Source of the DNA: Streptomyces kurssanovii
Lineage (GTDB): Bacteria > Actinomycetota > Actinomycetes > Streptomycetales > Streptomycetaceae
Assembly: GCF_014649695.1 (NCBI RefSeq)
Contig: NZ_BMTN01000003.1
Location: 310,001-374,000 of the forward strand
Direction: 5' to 3'
DNA: 64,000 nucleotides
Shown: piece by piece, positions 46,008-55,191 of the stretch
Layout of the letters: every line of letters starts with the position of its first letter
Numbering within the stretch: position 1 is the first letter of the stretch
Notes under the pieces: model-generated
Database searches by the model: none
The model's input: the letters and a program-made list of their open reading frames with translations, nothing else
Told to the model about the DNA's origin: nothing
Made by a program: the position numbers and the translations under genes

Positions 46008-48617
46008 TCACACCCACGTCCGGGGGCGGTAGCGGTTCGCCCGCTCCACCAGCTCTATCCGCTCCTCGCCGCGCTGGGCGAGCCGGGCGAGCACCCGGTA
46101 GGAGCGTTCCAGCCCGAAGCGCAGACCGCGTTCGTCCAGCGTGCTGCCGAGCAGTGCGCTCGGTGCGTGCGGAACGGACGGCCCGCTTCCGGGACTTCCG
46201 GAGAGTACCCAGTCCAGCGCCGTGCCGAGTACCTCTGTGGACAACCGCTCGCGTCGCACGGCGTCCAGACCGAAGCCCGCGAGGGCGGCGACCTGCGAGG
46301 CAGCCGCCGACAGGTCGTCCAGCAGCGGTTCGTGCACGGCGCGCCGACGAAGTCTCGCCCGGACGGCGGCCACCCGTGCGGCCGTGTAGTGGATCGATGC
46401 CTCCGGCACCGACTCCAGCGTCCGTACGGCTCCGCTGCGGTCGCCCGCCGCGAGTTGGACCCTGGCCAGCCCGAACGCCGCGCTCACATGGCTCGGGTCG
46501 GTCGTCCACACGAGACGGTAGTACTCCGCCGCGTTGTCCAGCTGGCCGAGCACCTCCGCGCACAGCCCGAGGGCCAGCTTCGGCGCCGGCTCGCCCGGGA
46601 ACGCGTCGTAGACCGCGTCGAAGGACAGCGCCGCCGTCTGGTGGTCGCCGGTCACCAGCGAGGTGACACCCCGGTACCAGACCACCCGCCAGTCGTCGGG
46701 CTGCTGCTGCTCCATGGTGGCGAGCGCCGTCGTCGCGGCGGTCAGGTCGCCCATCTCCAGACGGGCACGCAGTTCACGCAGCCGCGTCTCCGGCGAACCG
46801 GCCGCCGCCGTGTGCAGTGCGGCGATCAGTTCGGCGGGGGCGGAGGCCATCAGACCGGCCAGGAAACCCGCGTTCGGGTCGTTCGGGTCGACGCGGGGCA
46901 CCGGCAGCGCCAGCGCCGCCGCCCTGGTGTCGAGTACGGCGAGATGCGGCGCGAGGTCCGTGCCCGGCGGTGCCTGGCCCGCCGGCGCCACGGCGCCCGG
47001 CAGCGGTCCGCCGGGCGCACGGGGTGCCGGAACCGCCGCGTACGGGGCAGGGGCGGCGGCATACCCGGCGGGGCCCGCGGGGGACGGCAGTTGCGCGGGT
47101 GCCTCGGCCGCGCCCGCCGTCGCTCGCATGCCGCGCTTCGCGGCGCGCGCGCCCAGCCTGGACACGTCCTCGGTCTGCTCGGCGAACAACTCCGTGTCCG
47201 TCACGCGCAGTTCCGGTCCGAACAGCGTCGACACGGCCGGGCGTGGGCGGCCCGTCTGCATCGCGACGACCTCCCTGAGCACCCCCGTCAGCTGCTCGGC
47301 CATCTCCTGCGCGGACGCGAACCGCCGCCCCGGGTCCGGGTCCGTGGCCCGCACCAGCAGCCGGTAGAAGGACTCGTACGTCCGGAAGACCTCGATGTTG
47401 TCCGGGTCCGGCAGGCAGTCCACGAACACGTTCGTGTAGCCCTGGAAGTCGAAGGTCAGCACGGCCAGCGTCCGCGCCACCGTGTACAGGTCGGAGGCCA
47501 CCGACGGGCCGACCTCCGCGACCTCCGGCGCCTGGTAGCCGACGGTGCCGTAGATGGCGGACTCGTCGTCGTCCATCCTGCGGACCGCGCCCATGTCGAT
47601 CAGTTTGAGCTGGTCCTGCTGCTGGATGGCGTTGTCGACCTTGAAGTCGCAGTACAGAAGGTTTCTGCTGTGCAGATGCCCGAGCGCCTCCAGCGCCTCG
47701 ATGCCGTAGGCGCACGCCTGCTCGACCGGCAGCGGGTCGCGCCGCCCGTCGGGGCCGCGCCGCTCGTTGGCGATCTCCTTGAGGGACTTGCCGCCCACGT
47801 ACTCCATCACGATGTAGCCGTCGAGGGAGCCGGTGCGCTGGTCGAGGTGCTCGACGAAGTTGTAGATCCGGACGATGTTGGAGTGCTCGATCTCGGCGAG
47901 GAAGCGCCGCTCCGAGATCGCGGCCGCCATGGCGTCCTGGTCACCGGTGTCGAGCAGGCCCTTGAGCACCACCCAGCGGTCCGAGACGGCCCGGTCCACG
48001 GCCAGATACACCCAGCCGAGGCCGCCGTGCGCGAGGCAGCCCACGACCTCGTACTGGCCGTGCACGATGTCGCCGCCGGTCAGCTTCGGCACGAACGAGT
48101 ACGGGTGGCCGCACTTGGTGCAGAAGCCCTCGGTGCGTCCCGGCCGGTCGCCACGGGCTCGCCCCACGGGAGCGCCGCAGTCGGAGCGCGAGCAGAACCG
48201 CTTGCGCTCCGGCACCTCCGGGTTCGCCATGACGGCGCCGCGCGGGTCGGGCCGCGGGACGTCCGGCACGGACACCAGTCCCGCGCCCAGCCGGTTGCGC
48301 GCGGACGAGGCCGCCGACGCGCCGGAACTGCGGACGGAGACCGAACGGGCCGAGGACTCCCCGGTCAGGGAGAGCGACAGCCGTCCGGAGACCGAACGCC
48401 GCGACGACGACGAGCGCGAGGAGGCACGGGAACTGCCGCGCGCCGACGAGGAGTCCCGGCCGCCGCCACCGGCGATACCGGTGGCGGGCGACGACACCAT
48501 GCCGGTGGGCGACACGACCGGGGCCAGCCCGCAGGTGTCGCAGTACAGCTCGCCGCCGCCCATGTCCTCGTAGGAGCCCGCACAACCGGGGCGCTGGCAG
48601 TTGTCGTTCCCGCTCAT
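46008..48617 (-). CDS. pknG: PknG-like Ser/Thr protein kinase with zinc ribbons and TPR tail
   Basis: The ATG at 48617 follows GGGGGG and overlaps the upstream stop (ATGA); 869 residues. A first zinc ribbon (CQRPGC with CDTCG) leads into a Ser/Arg-rich disordered stretch (55-110) and a second one (CSRSDC with CTKCG, 142-170), matching the rubredoxin-like part of PknG. The kinase domain follows: YEVVGCLAHGGLGWVYLAVD, the ATP lysine K219 in VVLKG, the catalytic loop YCDFKVDN in place of HRD, LIDMGAV in place of DFG, and TVGYQAPE. The C-terminal half is TPR helices. In mycobacteria PknG senses amino acids through GlnH and GlnX and controls 2-oxoglutarate metabolism via GarA. Both partner genes are present upstream here. 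Confidence 0.9.
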   Translation of the reverse strand: MSGNDNCQRPGCAGSYEDMGGGELYCDTCGLAPVVSPTGMVSSPATGIAGGGGRDSSSARGSSRASSRSSSSRRSVSGRLSLSLTGESSARSVSVRSSGASAASSARNRLGAGLVSVPDVPRPDPRGAVMANPEVPERKRFCSRSDCGAPVGRARGDRPGRTEGFCTKCGHPYSFVPKLTGGDIVHGQYEVVGCLAHGGLGWVYLAVDRAVSDRWVVLKGLLDTGDQDAMAAAISERRFLAEIEHSNIVRIYNFVEHLDQRTGSLDGYIVMEYVGGKSLKEIANERRGPDGRRDPLPVEQACAYGIEALEALGHLHSRNLLYCDFKVDNAIQQQDQLKLIDMGAVRRMDDDESAIYGTVGYQAPEVAEVGPSVASDLYTVARTLAVLTFDFQGYTNVFVDCLPDPDNIEVFRTYESFYRLLVRATDPDPGRRFASAQEMAEQLTGVLREVVAMQTGRPRPAVSTLFGPELRVTDTELFAEQTEDVSRLGARAAKRGMRATAGAAEAPAQLPSPAGPAGYAAAPAPYAAVPAPRAPGGPLPGAVAPAGQAPPGTDLAPHLAVLDTRAAALALPVPRVDPNDPNAGFLAGLMASAPAELIAALHTAAAGSPETRLRELRARLEMGDLTAATTALATMEQQQPDDWRVVWYRGVTSLVTGDHQTAALSFDAVYDAFPGEPAPKLALGLCAEVLGQLDNAAEYYRLVWTTDPSHVSAAFGLARVQLAAGDRSGAVRTLESVPEASIHYTAARVAAVRARLRRRAVHEPLLDDLSAAASQVAALAGFGLDAVRRERLSTEVLGTALDWVLSGSPGSGPSVPHAPSALLGSTLDERGLRFGLERSYRVLARLAQRGEERIELVERANRYRPRTWV

Positions 48618-49957
48618 GAATCCCCCCTGCGGTCGGTGGGCCCCGACTCCGGTCCGTCCTGTCGCTGCGCCAGGGCCTCCGCCGCCGCGTGCTGGTAGCG
48701 CAGAACCGCCTGCTCCGCGGCGCGCAGATCGCACGGCGCGCTCCAGAGCATGCGGCGTGCCGCGTCGTACCGCTCGATGAGCATCGGGTCCTCGGCGGAT
48801 CCCTGTCGTGCGACCTTCGCCTTGTACGCGTCGAGACGGCCGCGCAGCTCCGCCCGCACCGCGAGCGGCGCCGTGACGGCGGTCAACGACTCGCGTGCAC
48901 GCATGAGTTCCTCCTCCGCCTCGCGCTCCAGCGACTCGAGCAGCGGGGAGAGGCGGTGCCACCGGGCGTGCCTGCGGTGCTCGGCGGCCGTGGCGAGGCG
49001 TTCCTGGAGCGCGGTCGGCGGGCCGCTGACCGCGGGCACCTCGGACGCGGCGATCTTCGCCAGCACCTCGCCGCGCGCCGCCCGTGCCTCGGTCAGCGTC
49101 CGGTCGGCGCGGGAGAGCACGTCGCGCAGCCGCATCAGCCGCTCCTCCGAGTCCTGACGGACCTGGAGCACCGCCTCGATCTCACGGCGCACGTCCTCGA
49201 GGGCGCGGGCCGCCCGGTCGTAGCGGTCGGTGTCGGGCCGGCCGCCACCTGGTGCCGCGCTGCCCGGCCCGGGCCGCCAGAAGGCGAGCGGGTCGGACAC
49301 CACCTGGGCGCGCAGTGTGGACAGCTCCTCGGTGATGGACTCGAGTTCGTCGCCGGAGGGGTGCTCCCCGGGCCGCACACCCACGGAGTGCGCGAGTGAA
49401 CGGGTGCGCCGCAGCTCCGCGGAGAGCAGGTCGATACGGGCGGGCAGCGCCGACCAGACCGCGTCGGCCGTCACCACCACGTCCAGTGACGCCGCGTAGA
49501 GGTCGTTCATCCTGGCGACGAGTTCCTCGAGGGTGAACTCCTGGGACAGCCTGGCCGGTCCGGTGATCCCGGGGGCGGTGTGGGCGGCCTGGCTCGCCAC
49601 GGTGACGCTGCGGCCGCGCAGCCGCTCGGTCAGTTCCGCGAGGTCCTCGCGACTGGACCAGCGTCGGCGGGAGCGGAGCTCACGGATGCCGTTCAGTGCG
49701 GCGGTGTAGGCGTCGAAGTAGCTCCAGAGGAGGGTGATCTGCTGCTCGGCGGTCGCCCAGCGGTCCTTGGTCACACCCGTCAGCTCCGCGCCTTCGAGCA
49801 GCCTGCGGCCCGCGTGGTCCTGCAGCGCCAGCAGCGAGGTCTCCACCGCCTCGTGCTCGGCGCCGAGCCGTGCCAGAGCACGGTCCACCTCGTCCCGGTC
49901 CATCACCGGCCCGTGCGGTCGCCCCGCAGGGCCGGGGAAGGGTTCCGCGACGCCCAT
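48614..49957 (-). CDS. Coiled-coil protein between glnH and pknG
   Basis: A 447-residue cytoplasmic protein, almost wholly helical, behind a GGAGAGG ribosome site. Heptad-like stretches include VDRALARLGAEHEAVETSLLA, here near residue 24, then LAELTERLRGR, ALEDVRREIEAVLQVRQDSEE and ESLEREAEEELMRARESL. No enzymatic motif or membrane segment is present. I do not know its function. It separates glnH from pknG, which are adjacent in mycobacteria, and its stop overlaps the pknG start, so it is probably a structural link between the membrane sensor and the kinase. That is inference from position. Confidence 0.75.
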   Translation of the reverse strand: MGVAEPFPGPAGRPHGPVMDRDEVDRALARLGAEHEAVETSLLALQDHAGRRLLEGAELTGVTKDRWATAEQQITLLWSYFDAYTAALNGIRELRSRRRWSSREDLAELTERLRGRSVTVASQAAHTAPGITGPARLSQEFTLEELVARMNDLYAASLDVVVTADAVWSALPARIDLLSAELRRTRSLAHSVGVRPGEHPSGDELESITEELSTLRAQVVSDPLAFWRPGPGSAAPGGGRPDTDRYDRAARALEDVRREIEAVLQVRQDSEERLMRLRDVLSRADRTLTEARAARGEVLAKIAASEVPAVSGPPTALQERLATAAEHRRHARWHRLSPLLESLEREAEEELMRARESLTAVTAPLAVRAELRGRLDAYKAKVARQGSAEDPMLIERYDAARRMLWSAPCDLRAAEQAVLRYQHAAAEALAQRQDGPESGPTDRRGDS

Positions 49958-50042
49958 CGATCACCTCTCCGTTCTTGCCCGCTGCCTGTGGTGCCTGTCG
50001 TTCCTGCAGTGCGCGCCGGCCGTGCCCGCGCTCCCGGTGGGC

Positions 50043-51062
50043 CTACCCGGCCCGGTACTTGGCCTGCGGTGGTCCGGTGATGCCCGGCAGGTCGGCCGCG
50101 AGCCACTTGTCGTACGCCTTTTTCCAGGGGCCCTTGCGGTACTCGACCAGGACCTGGTTCACCCGGCGCACCAGGTCGTCGTTGCCGAGCTTGGTGGCCA
50201 CCCCGTAGTACTCGGTGGTGAAGGGAGCATCGCCCTTGAGCTCCACGGCCGGATCCTGGGCCGCCTGGCCGGCCGCCAGCGCGTTGTCCGTGACGATCGC
50301 GTCGACCAGGCCCTGCTGGAGTCTGACCAGGCAGTCCAGCTGGTTGGGCACCGTGTAGAGGTCCTCGTCCGCGGGCTGCCCGTCGTGCTCGTCCTTGAAC
50401 GTCGCGCCGAAGCTGTCGCGCTCCAGCGCCTCGTACGCCGTCGAGCCCTCCGCGGAGCAGACCCGCTTGCCCGCCAGCGACTTGTCGTAGCCGGTGATCG
50501 ACGAGCTCTTGGACGCCAGCACCTGCTGGCCCGCCTGGAAGTAGGCGGTGGAGAAGGCGACCTGCTTGATACGGCCGCAGCTGATGGTCATCGTGCGCAC
50601 CACGATGTCCACGGTGCCGTTCTCCAGGGCGGCGATGCGCTGGTTGGTGGGTATGGCGCGGAAGATGACGGCGTCCGGACTGCCGACGATGTCGTCGGCG
50701 ATGGCACGGGCGAGATCGATGTCGAAGCCCTCGAGCCCGCCGCCGACCGGATTGCGGTAGCCCCAGCGGTAGCTGTTCTGGTCGACGCCGACGATCAGCT
50801 TGCCCCGCTCCTTGATCGCGGCGATCGTGGGGCCGTCGGCGCCCGACGGGGTGAGCGAGGCCTCGGGGTCCTCGCAGGTGTCGTCCTTCACCGGCAGGGC
50901 GGACGCCACGCCCTGGCCGGCGCCGTGCGTCAGGACGTCACCGTGGGACAGCGGCAGCAGGGTGACGGCGGCGGTCAGTGCGCAGGCTGCCGCCATCCCC
51001 GCGACGCCGCCCCAGCCGCGCAGAGTGCGCCGGCGTCCCGGGCGTGCTTCCGAGTCCGTCAT
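50043..51062 (-). CDS. glnH: GlnH-type amino-acid-binding protein, membrane anchored
   Basis: The ATG at 51062 behind GGGGGAG gives 339 residues. After a basic start comes one hydrophobic helix (VAGMAAACALTAAVTLLPL) with no good lipobox, so it is probably a membrane anchor. The rest is a type 3 solute-binding fold: KLIVGVDQNSYRWGYRNP, EGFDIDLARAIADDI, RIAALENGTVDIVVRTMTI and VNQVLVEYRKGPWKKAYDKW. No ABC permease or ATPase for amino acids is nearby. In mycobacteria the homologous GlnH binds Asp, Glu, Gln or Asn outside the cell and signals to PknG through GlnX; the gene order here supports the same sensing role. It starts 11 bp after the glnX stop. Confidence 0.88.
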   Translation of the reverse strand: MTDSEARPGRRRTLRGWGGVAGMAAACALTAAVTLLPLSHGDVLTHGAGQGVASALPVKDDTCEDPEASLTPSGADGPTIAAIKERGKLIVGVDQNSYRWGYRNPVGGGLEGFDIDLARAIADDIVGSPDAVIFRAIPTNQRIAALENGTVDIVVRTMTISCGRIKQVAFSTAYFQAGQQVLASKSSSITGYDKSLAGKRVCSAEGSTAYEALERDSFGATFKDEHDGQPADEDLYTVPNQLDCLVRLQQGLVDAIVTDNALAAGQAAQDPAVELKGDAPFTTEYYGVATKLGNDDLVRRVNQVLVEYRKGPWKKAYDKWLAADLPGITGPPQAKYRAG

Positions 51063-51073
51063 CGCTCCCCCTC

Positions 51074-52474
51074 TCACCGGTACTCCGAAAGCCTGCGGTT
51101 GATGCCGAGCACGGCGCCCGCCGCGCCGAGGACACCGAGCACGGCCGCCCCGAGGGGCAGGCCCGACAGTGCTCCGCGTGCGTCCTTCGCCGCTGCCGTG
51201 AACTCGCGCTGCTCGTGTGCCAGCGCCTTCTCCAGCGCCGCGTCCACCTTGTCGAAGGACTCCCCCGTGGAGCCCTTGGCGCCGATGACCTTGCGGACCA
51301 CGCCGTCGTAGTCGCCGGCCCGGTCGGTCCTGGTGACGTCCTTGTGGCGCTCCTGCCACTCGGACACGGCCCTGACCGCGGCATCGACCGGGTCACGGCC
51401 CGCACTGTCGTCGGCCAGCCGCTGGGCCAGGTGCAGCTGTTCGCCGAGCCGGTTCATGCCGGCGGTGTAGTCCGTCTCGTACTTGTCGCTCTTGCCGTCG
51501 TCGGTGAGCACGGCGCCCCGCGCCACCACCGTCAGGTTCTCGTTGGCCCGGGCCTTCAGGGAGTTGATCCGGGCGTCGCCCAGCACCTTGAGGGACTGCT
51601 GGCCGTGCCGGTCGGCGTCGGTCAGCTGGGCGCGCGCCACGGTGTGTCCCACCGCGAGCCACAGCAGCAGCACCGTGGAGGCCGCCGTCGCGACCAGCAG
51701 ACCGTGGTTGAACACCCGGTTCGTACGACGGTAGTTGCGCCGCTGCGCCCACAGGAGGGCTCCGATCGCCACCACACCGGCCGCCGTGGACAGCACGGGC
51801 CAGAACCGGGCGTCGTCGTCGTCCTGCTGGAGCCGCGCCGTCTCCGCGTCGTACAGCTTCTGGGCGGCCGGCAGCAGGTCCCTCGACATCTGCTCGTTGG
51901 CGAAGCGGAGGTACGCGCCGCCCAGCGGCCGGCCCAGCCGGTTGTTGGCCCGGGCGGTCTCTATCAGGGCGGTGTAGCGCGGCAGCGCCTCGTTCAGCTC
52001 GGCTATCTGCTGCCCGGACTCGCTGGAACTTCCCGCGTTCGTCGCGGCCTTGACGAGCAGACGGGAGGCGAGCGCGATGTCCCTGTCGTACCGCTCGGCC
52101 ACGGCACGCGGCTCCTCGGCGCCGGCCAGGAAGCCGCTGGACGCCGCGGTGTCAGCGTCGGCCAGCGAGCGGTAGATCGAGGCGGCGTCGGCGGTGAGCG
52201 GCTGACTACGGGTCACCACGTCGTCCGTGGCGGTGGCGCGCGAGGATACCTCCAGCACCGTGACCGCGCCGAACGCCACGACCAGCGCCGCCAGTACGGC
52301 ACCGATGATCTGAAGCCGCCCCGGCTCCGTCGTCGCCGCGGCGCGCAGCCGCCGGCGGCCCTCCGCCCAGGCACCCCGCCCCGCCGGCCCGCCGGGCACG
52401 TGCGCGGGCGGGAGTACGGGCGCATGGGCCGGAGCCGGCTGAGGCGCTGTGCGCACATTCGGCGGGTGTGTCAC
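51074..52474 (-). CDS. glnX: GlnX-type four-helix membrane transducer
   Basis: The GTG at 52474 lies behind a strong GGGGGAGG site and gives 466 residues. After a Pro/Ala-rich cytoplasmic start there are four membrane helices: LQIIGAVLAALVVAFGAVTV, FWPVLSTAAGVVAIGALLWA, LLVATAASTVLLLWLAVG and LPLGAAVLGVLGAAGAVLG. Two helical outside domains lie between helices 1-2 and 3-4, and the tail is short and basic. This matches the tetraspanning GlnX of mycobacteria, thought to relay GlnH ligand state across the membrane to PknG. It is the first gene of a seven-gene run. No histidine kinase or methyl-accepting domain is attached. Confidence 0.83.
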   Translation of the reverse strand: MTHPPNVRTAPQPAPAHAPVLPPAHVPGGPAGRGAWAEGRRRLRAAATTEPGRLQIIGAVLAALVVAFGAVTVLEVSSRATATDDVVTRSQPLTADAASIYRSLADADTAASSGFLAGAEEPRAVAERYDRDIALASRLLVKAATNAGSSSESGQQIAELNEALPRYTALIETARANNRLGRPLGGAYLRFANEQMSRDLLPAAQKLYDAETARLQQDDDDARFWPVLSTAAGVVAIGALLWAQRRNYRRTNRVFNHGLLVATAASTVLLLWLAVGHTVARAQLTDADRHGQQSLKVLGDARINSLKARANENLTVVARGAVLTDDGKSDKYETDYTAGMNRLGEQLHLAQRLADDSAGRDPVDAAVRAVSEWQERHKDVTRTDRAGDYDGVVRKVIGAKGSTGESFDKVDAALEKALAHEQREFTAAAKDARGALSGLPLGAAVLGVLGAAGAVLGINRRLSEYR

Positions 52475-52898
52475 GTGACCTCCCCCTTGGTCGCTGACGT
52501 CGGCCCGCTCCCCGGCGGGTCTGGGACTACTCCCGGCCAGCAGTATGGCCGCAGGGGACCGCCTCACACCACAATTGACCCGATCTTGATACCGGCGCGG
52601 ACGCCGGACAACCCGTCAGCGTGACCTCCCCCGTGATGTCCCCACCATGAATACGCTTCCCGGCCTTGATCGGTTCCCTCCCGCCGCCGCCATAAGGCCA
52701 CATGAGGCGCCGCCCGCGTGCCCCGCCTCATAAGGCGCCGCCCGCGCACCACGGGTACACGAGTCGTGCCCGCACGGCGGGGCATGCAGGCCGGCCCGGC
52801 ACCGGGGCACACCGAGCGCCGTCCGCACCCCGCCGCACCAAGTGAGCCCCGCCCGCACCCCGCGAGGGTGCGAGCGGCGTCGTGTGCCGGGCGACGGG
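52475..52898. other. Gene-free region upstream of glnX with short direct repeats
   Basis: About 424 bp with no believable gene. A 14-bp direct repeat (AGGCGCCGCCCGCG) occurs at 52705-52718 and 52733-52746, and a small GCCT-CATA-AGGC hairpin lies between them. The part next to glnX should hold the promoter of the kinase cluster; the part near 52899 may end the csn operon. No firm promoter or terminator was found. Confidence 0.5.
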
Positions 52899-53900
52899 CT
52901 ACGCGTAGTGGGCGCGCAGCGCCGCCCGGGCCCCGGCGGACGCCCCGATGTGGTCCAGTCCCAGCAGCGCCGCCCCCAGTACCGGCGCCGCCGTCACCAC
53001 CTCGACGACGGCCTTCGGCGCCCTGTCCGCGAGCAGTTCGCGGATGCGTCCGTCGAGTTCGGGGTGTCGGGCGGCGAGGACGCTGCCGCCGAGGAGCACC
53101 GGCACCTCCTCGTCGAGCAGGCCGAGGCGGTCCAGGGCCACCACCGCCATCGCCACCACCTCCTCCGCCTGCCGGTGCACCAGCGACCTGGCCACCGGGT
53201 CACCGGCGGCGCTCGTCGCGAAGAGCACCGGCGCCATTTCGTGCTTGCGCACGGCGGCGACCTCGCCCAGGTGCAGCGCCTCGATCAGGGCGTGCACCGA
53301 GTCCAGCCCGAAGTGCGCGGGCAGGGTGGTGGCGAGCGCCGTCGGCCCGCCGCGGCCGTCCTCCGCTCGTGCCGCGCACCACAGTGCCTCCTCCGCGAGG
53401 CCCGCGCCGCCGCCCCAGTCGCCGGAGATCTTCCCGAGCGCGGGGAAGCGCGCGGTGCGGCCGTCGGGCAGCATGCCCACGCAGTTGATGCCCGCCCCGC
53501 AGACGACGGCCACACCCCGGGGCTCGTCCACCCCCGCCCTCAGGATCGCGAAGGTGTCGTTGCGGACCTGGGTGCTGCGCCCCCAGCCGCGCCCGGCCAG
53601 TGCCGCGGTCAACTCCCGTTCCTCGACCGGCAGATCGGCGTTGGCCAGGCAGGCCGACACATGCTCGACCTCCCCGGTGACGCCGCCCGTGGCCCTGGCC
53701 TGCTCGACCGTGGCCGCCAGGGCGTCGATCGCGGCCCTGACGCCGACCTTCGGGGGCTGGAAGCCGGGACCGCGGCCGGAGGCGAGCACCGTGCCGTCGG
53801 CGCCGACGAAGGCCACGTCGGTCTTGCTGTTCCCCGCGTCGATGGCGAGGACGGTCCCGGCGGGTCCGGCAGTGGGTCTCCGCCCGGAGAGATCGGTCAC
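52899..53900 (-). CDS. csnK: Sugar kinase CsnK (BadF/GlcNAc kinase type)
   Basis: The GTG at 53900 overlaps the csnH stop and gives 333 residues. The ASKHA ATPase pattern is complete: phosphate loop VLAIDAGNSKTDVAFVGADG, VRNDTFAILRAGV, AVVCGAGINCVG, GDWGGGAGLAEEAL and VLLGGSVLA. The family includes N-acetylglucosamine kinase. In the csn locus of S. coelicolor the kinase phosphorylates glucosamine or its short oligomers after uptake, producing the phosphosugar that a GH4 enzyme can use. Gene order (regulator, binding protein, two permeases, GH4, kinase) matches that locus exactly, which is the main basis for the symbol. Confidence 0.88.
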   Translation of the reverse strand: MTDLSGRRPTAGPAGTVLAIDAGNSKTDVAFVGADGTVLASGRGPGFQPPKVGVRAAIDALAATVEQARATGGVTGEVEHVSACLANADLPVEERELTAALAGRGWGRSTQVRNDTFAILRAGVDEPRGVAVVCGAGINCVGMLPDGRTARFPALGKISGDWGGGAGLAEEALWCAARAEDGRGGPTALATTLPAHFGLDSVHALIEALHLGEVAAVRKHEMAPVLFATSAAGDPVARSLVHRQAEEVVAMAVVALDRLGLLDEEVPVLLGGSVLAARHPELDGRIRELLADRAPKAVVEVVTAAPVLGAALLGLDHIGASAGARAALRAHYA

Positions 53901-55162
53901 GCCCACGCGAGGTGCTCCCGGTTGTGCGCGATCAGCTGCTCGGTGAGCTGCTGCGCGTACTCGTACTGGCCGACGAGCGGGTGCGACAGCAGCGCCTTGA
54001 AGACCCTGTCGCGTCCGCCGCGCAGCGCGGCCTCCAGCGCCAGGTCCTCGTACGCCGTCACGCCGGCGGTCAGCCCCGCGTACAGCGGGTCGAGTTCACC
54101 GACCGCCAGTGGTGTCGCCCCCTGGGTGCCGACCGCTGCCTGCACCTCGATCACGGCGTCGTCCGGCAGGAAGGGGAGCGTTCCGTTGTTGTACGTGTTC
54201 ACCACCTGGCAGGGGGAGCCGGCGCCGCCGAGCAGCGAGGCGGCGAGATCGACGGCCGCCTCCGAGTAGAAGGCGCCGCCCCGCTCGGCGAGCAGTTCCG
54301 GCTTCTCGTCCAGTTGCGGGTCGCCGTACATCTCGAGGAGCCGCTTCTCCATCTGCGCGACCTCCGCGGCCCGTGACGGCTTCGTCCGCAGGTCCCGTAC
54401 GACCTCGTCGTGGCCGTAGTAGTAGCGCAGGTAGTACGAGGGCACGACGCCGAGGCGGTCGATCAGTTCGCGCGGCATGCGCAGATCGGCCGCCACCGCG
54501 TCACCGTGCTCGGCGAGCAGCCGCGGCAGCACGTTCTCGCCCTCAGGACCGCCGAGCCGGACTGCGGTCTCCCAGGTGAGGTGGTTGAGCCCGACGTGGT
54601 CCAGGTGGATGTCGGCGGGAGCGACGCCCAGCAGTCCGGCGAACTTGCGCTGGAAGCCGATGGCCACGTTGCACAATCCGACGGCCTTGTGCCCCGCCTG
54701 AAGCAGCGCCCGGGTGACGATGCCGACCGGGTTGGTGAAGTCGATGATCCACGCCTCGGGGTTGGTGCGGCGCACCCGCTCGGCGATGTCGAGGACGACG
54801 GGGACAGTGCGGAGCGCTTTGGCGAGGCCGCCCGCACCGGTGGTCTCCTGGCCGACGCAGCCGCATTCCAGCGGCCAGGTCTCGTCCTGCTGACGGGCGG
54901 CCTGCCCGCCCACCCGCAGTTGGAGCAGCACGGCGTCGGCGCCGTCGACGCCCGCGTCGACGTCGGAGGTGGTGACGATCTTTCCGGGGTGGTCCTGCTT
55001 GGCGAAGATCCGCCGGGCGAGACCGCCGACCAGTTCGAGGCGGTCGGCCGCGGGGTCGATCAGTACGAGTTCCTCGATCGGCAGGGTGTCGCGCATCCGC
55101 GCGAAACCGTCGATGAGTTCGGGGGTGTAGGTGGAACCGCCCCCCACTACAGCGAGCTTCAT
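53897..55162 (-). CDS. csnH: Family GH4 glycosidase CsnH (6-phospho-beta-glucosidase type)
   Basis: A 421-residue GH4 enzyme, a family that cleaves by an NAD+ and Mn2+ redox mechanism. The N-terminal Rossmann motif is KLAVVGGGSTYTPELI; next come ADAVLLQLRVGG, CGCVGQETTGAGGL and TNPVGIVTRAL. The metal-binding cysteine and histidine are in CNVAIG and GLNHLTW, with NNGTLPFLPD further on. In the csn pathway it should split phosphorylated glucosamine oligomers in the cytoplasm. There is no signal peptide, as expected. The start lies 29 bp after csnG and the stop overlaps csnK, so kinase and glycosidase are made together. Confidence 0.9.
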   Translation of the reverse strand: MKLAVVGGGSTYTPELIDGFARMRDTLPIEELVLIDPAADRLELVGGLARRIFAKQDHPGKIVTTSDVDAGVDGADAVLLQLRVGGQAARQQDETWPLECGCVGQETTGAGGLAKALRTVPVVLDIAERVRRTNPEAWIIDFTNPVGIVTRALLQAGHKAVGLCNVAIGFQRKFAGLLGVAPADIHLDHVGLNHLTWETAVRLGGPEGENVLPRLLAEHGDAVAADLRMPRELIDRLGVVPSYYLRYYYGHDEVVRDLRTKPSRAAEVAQMEKRLLEMYGDPQLDEKPELLAERGGAFYSEAAVDLAASLLGGAGSPCQVVNTYNNGTLPFLPDDAVIEVQAAVGTQGATPLAVGELDPLYAGLTAGVTAYEDLALEAALRGGRDRVFKALLSHPLVGQYEYAQQLTEQLIAHNREHLAWA

Positions 55163-55191
55163 GAACGGGCCCTTCTCGGTCCGGACAGGGC

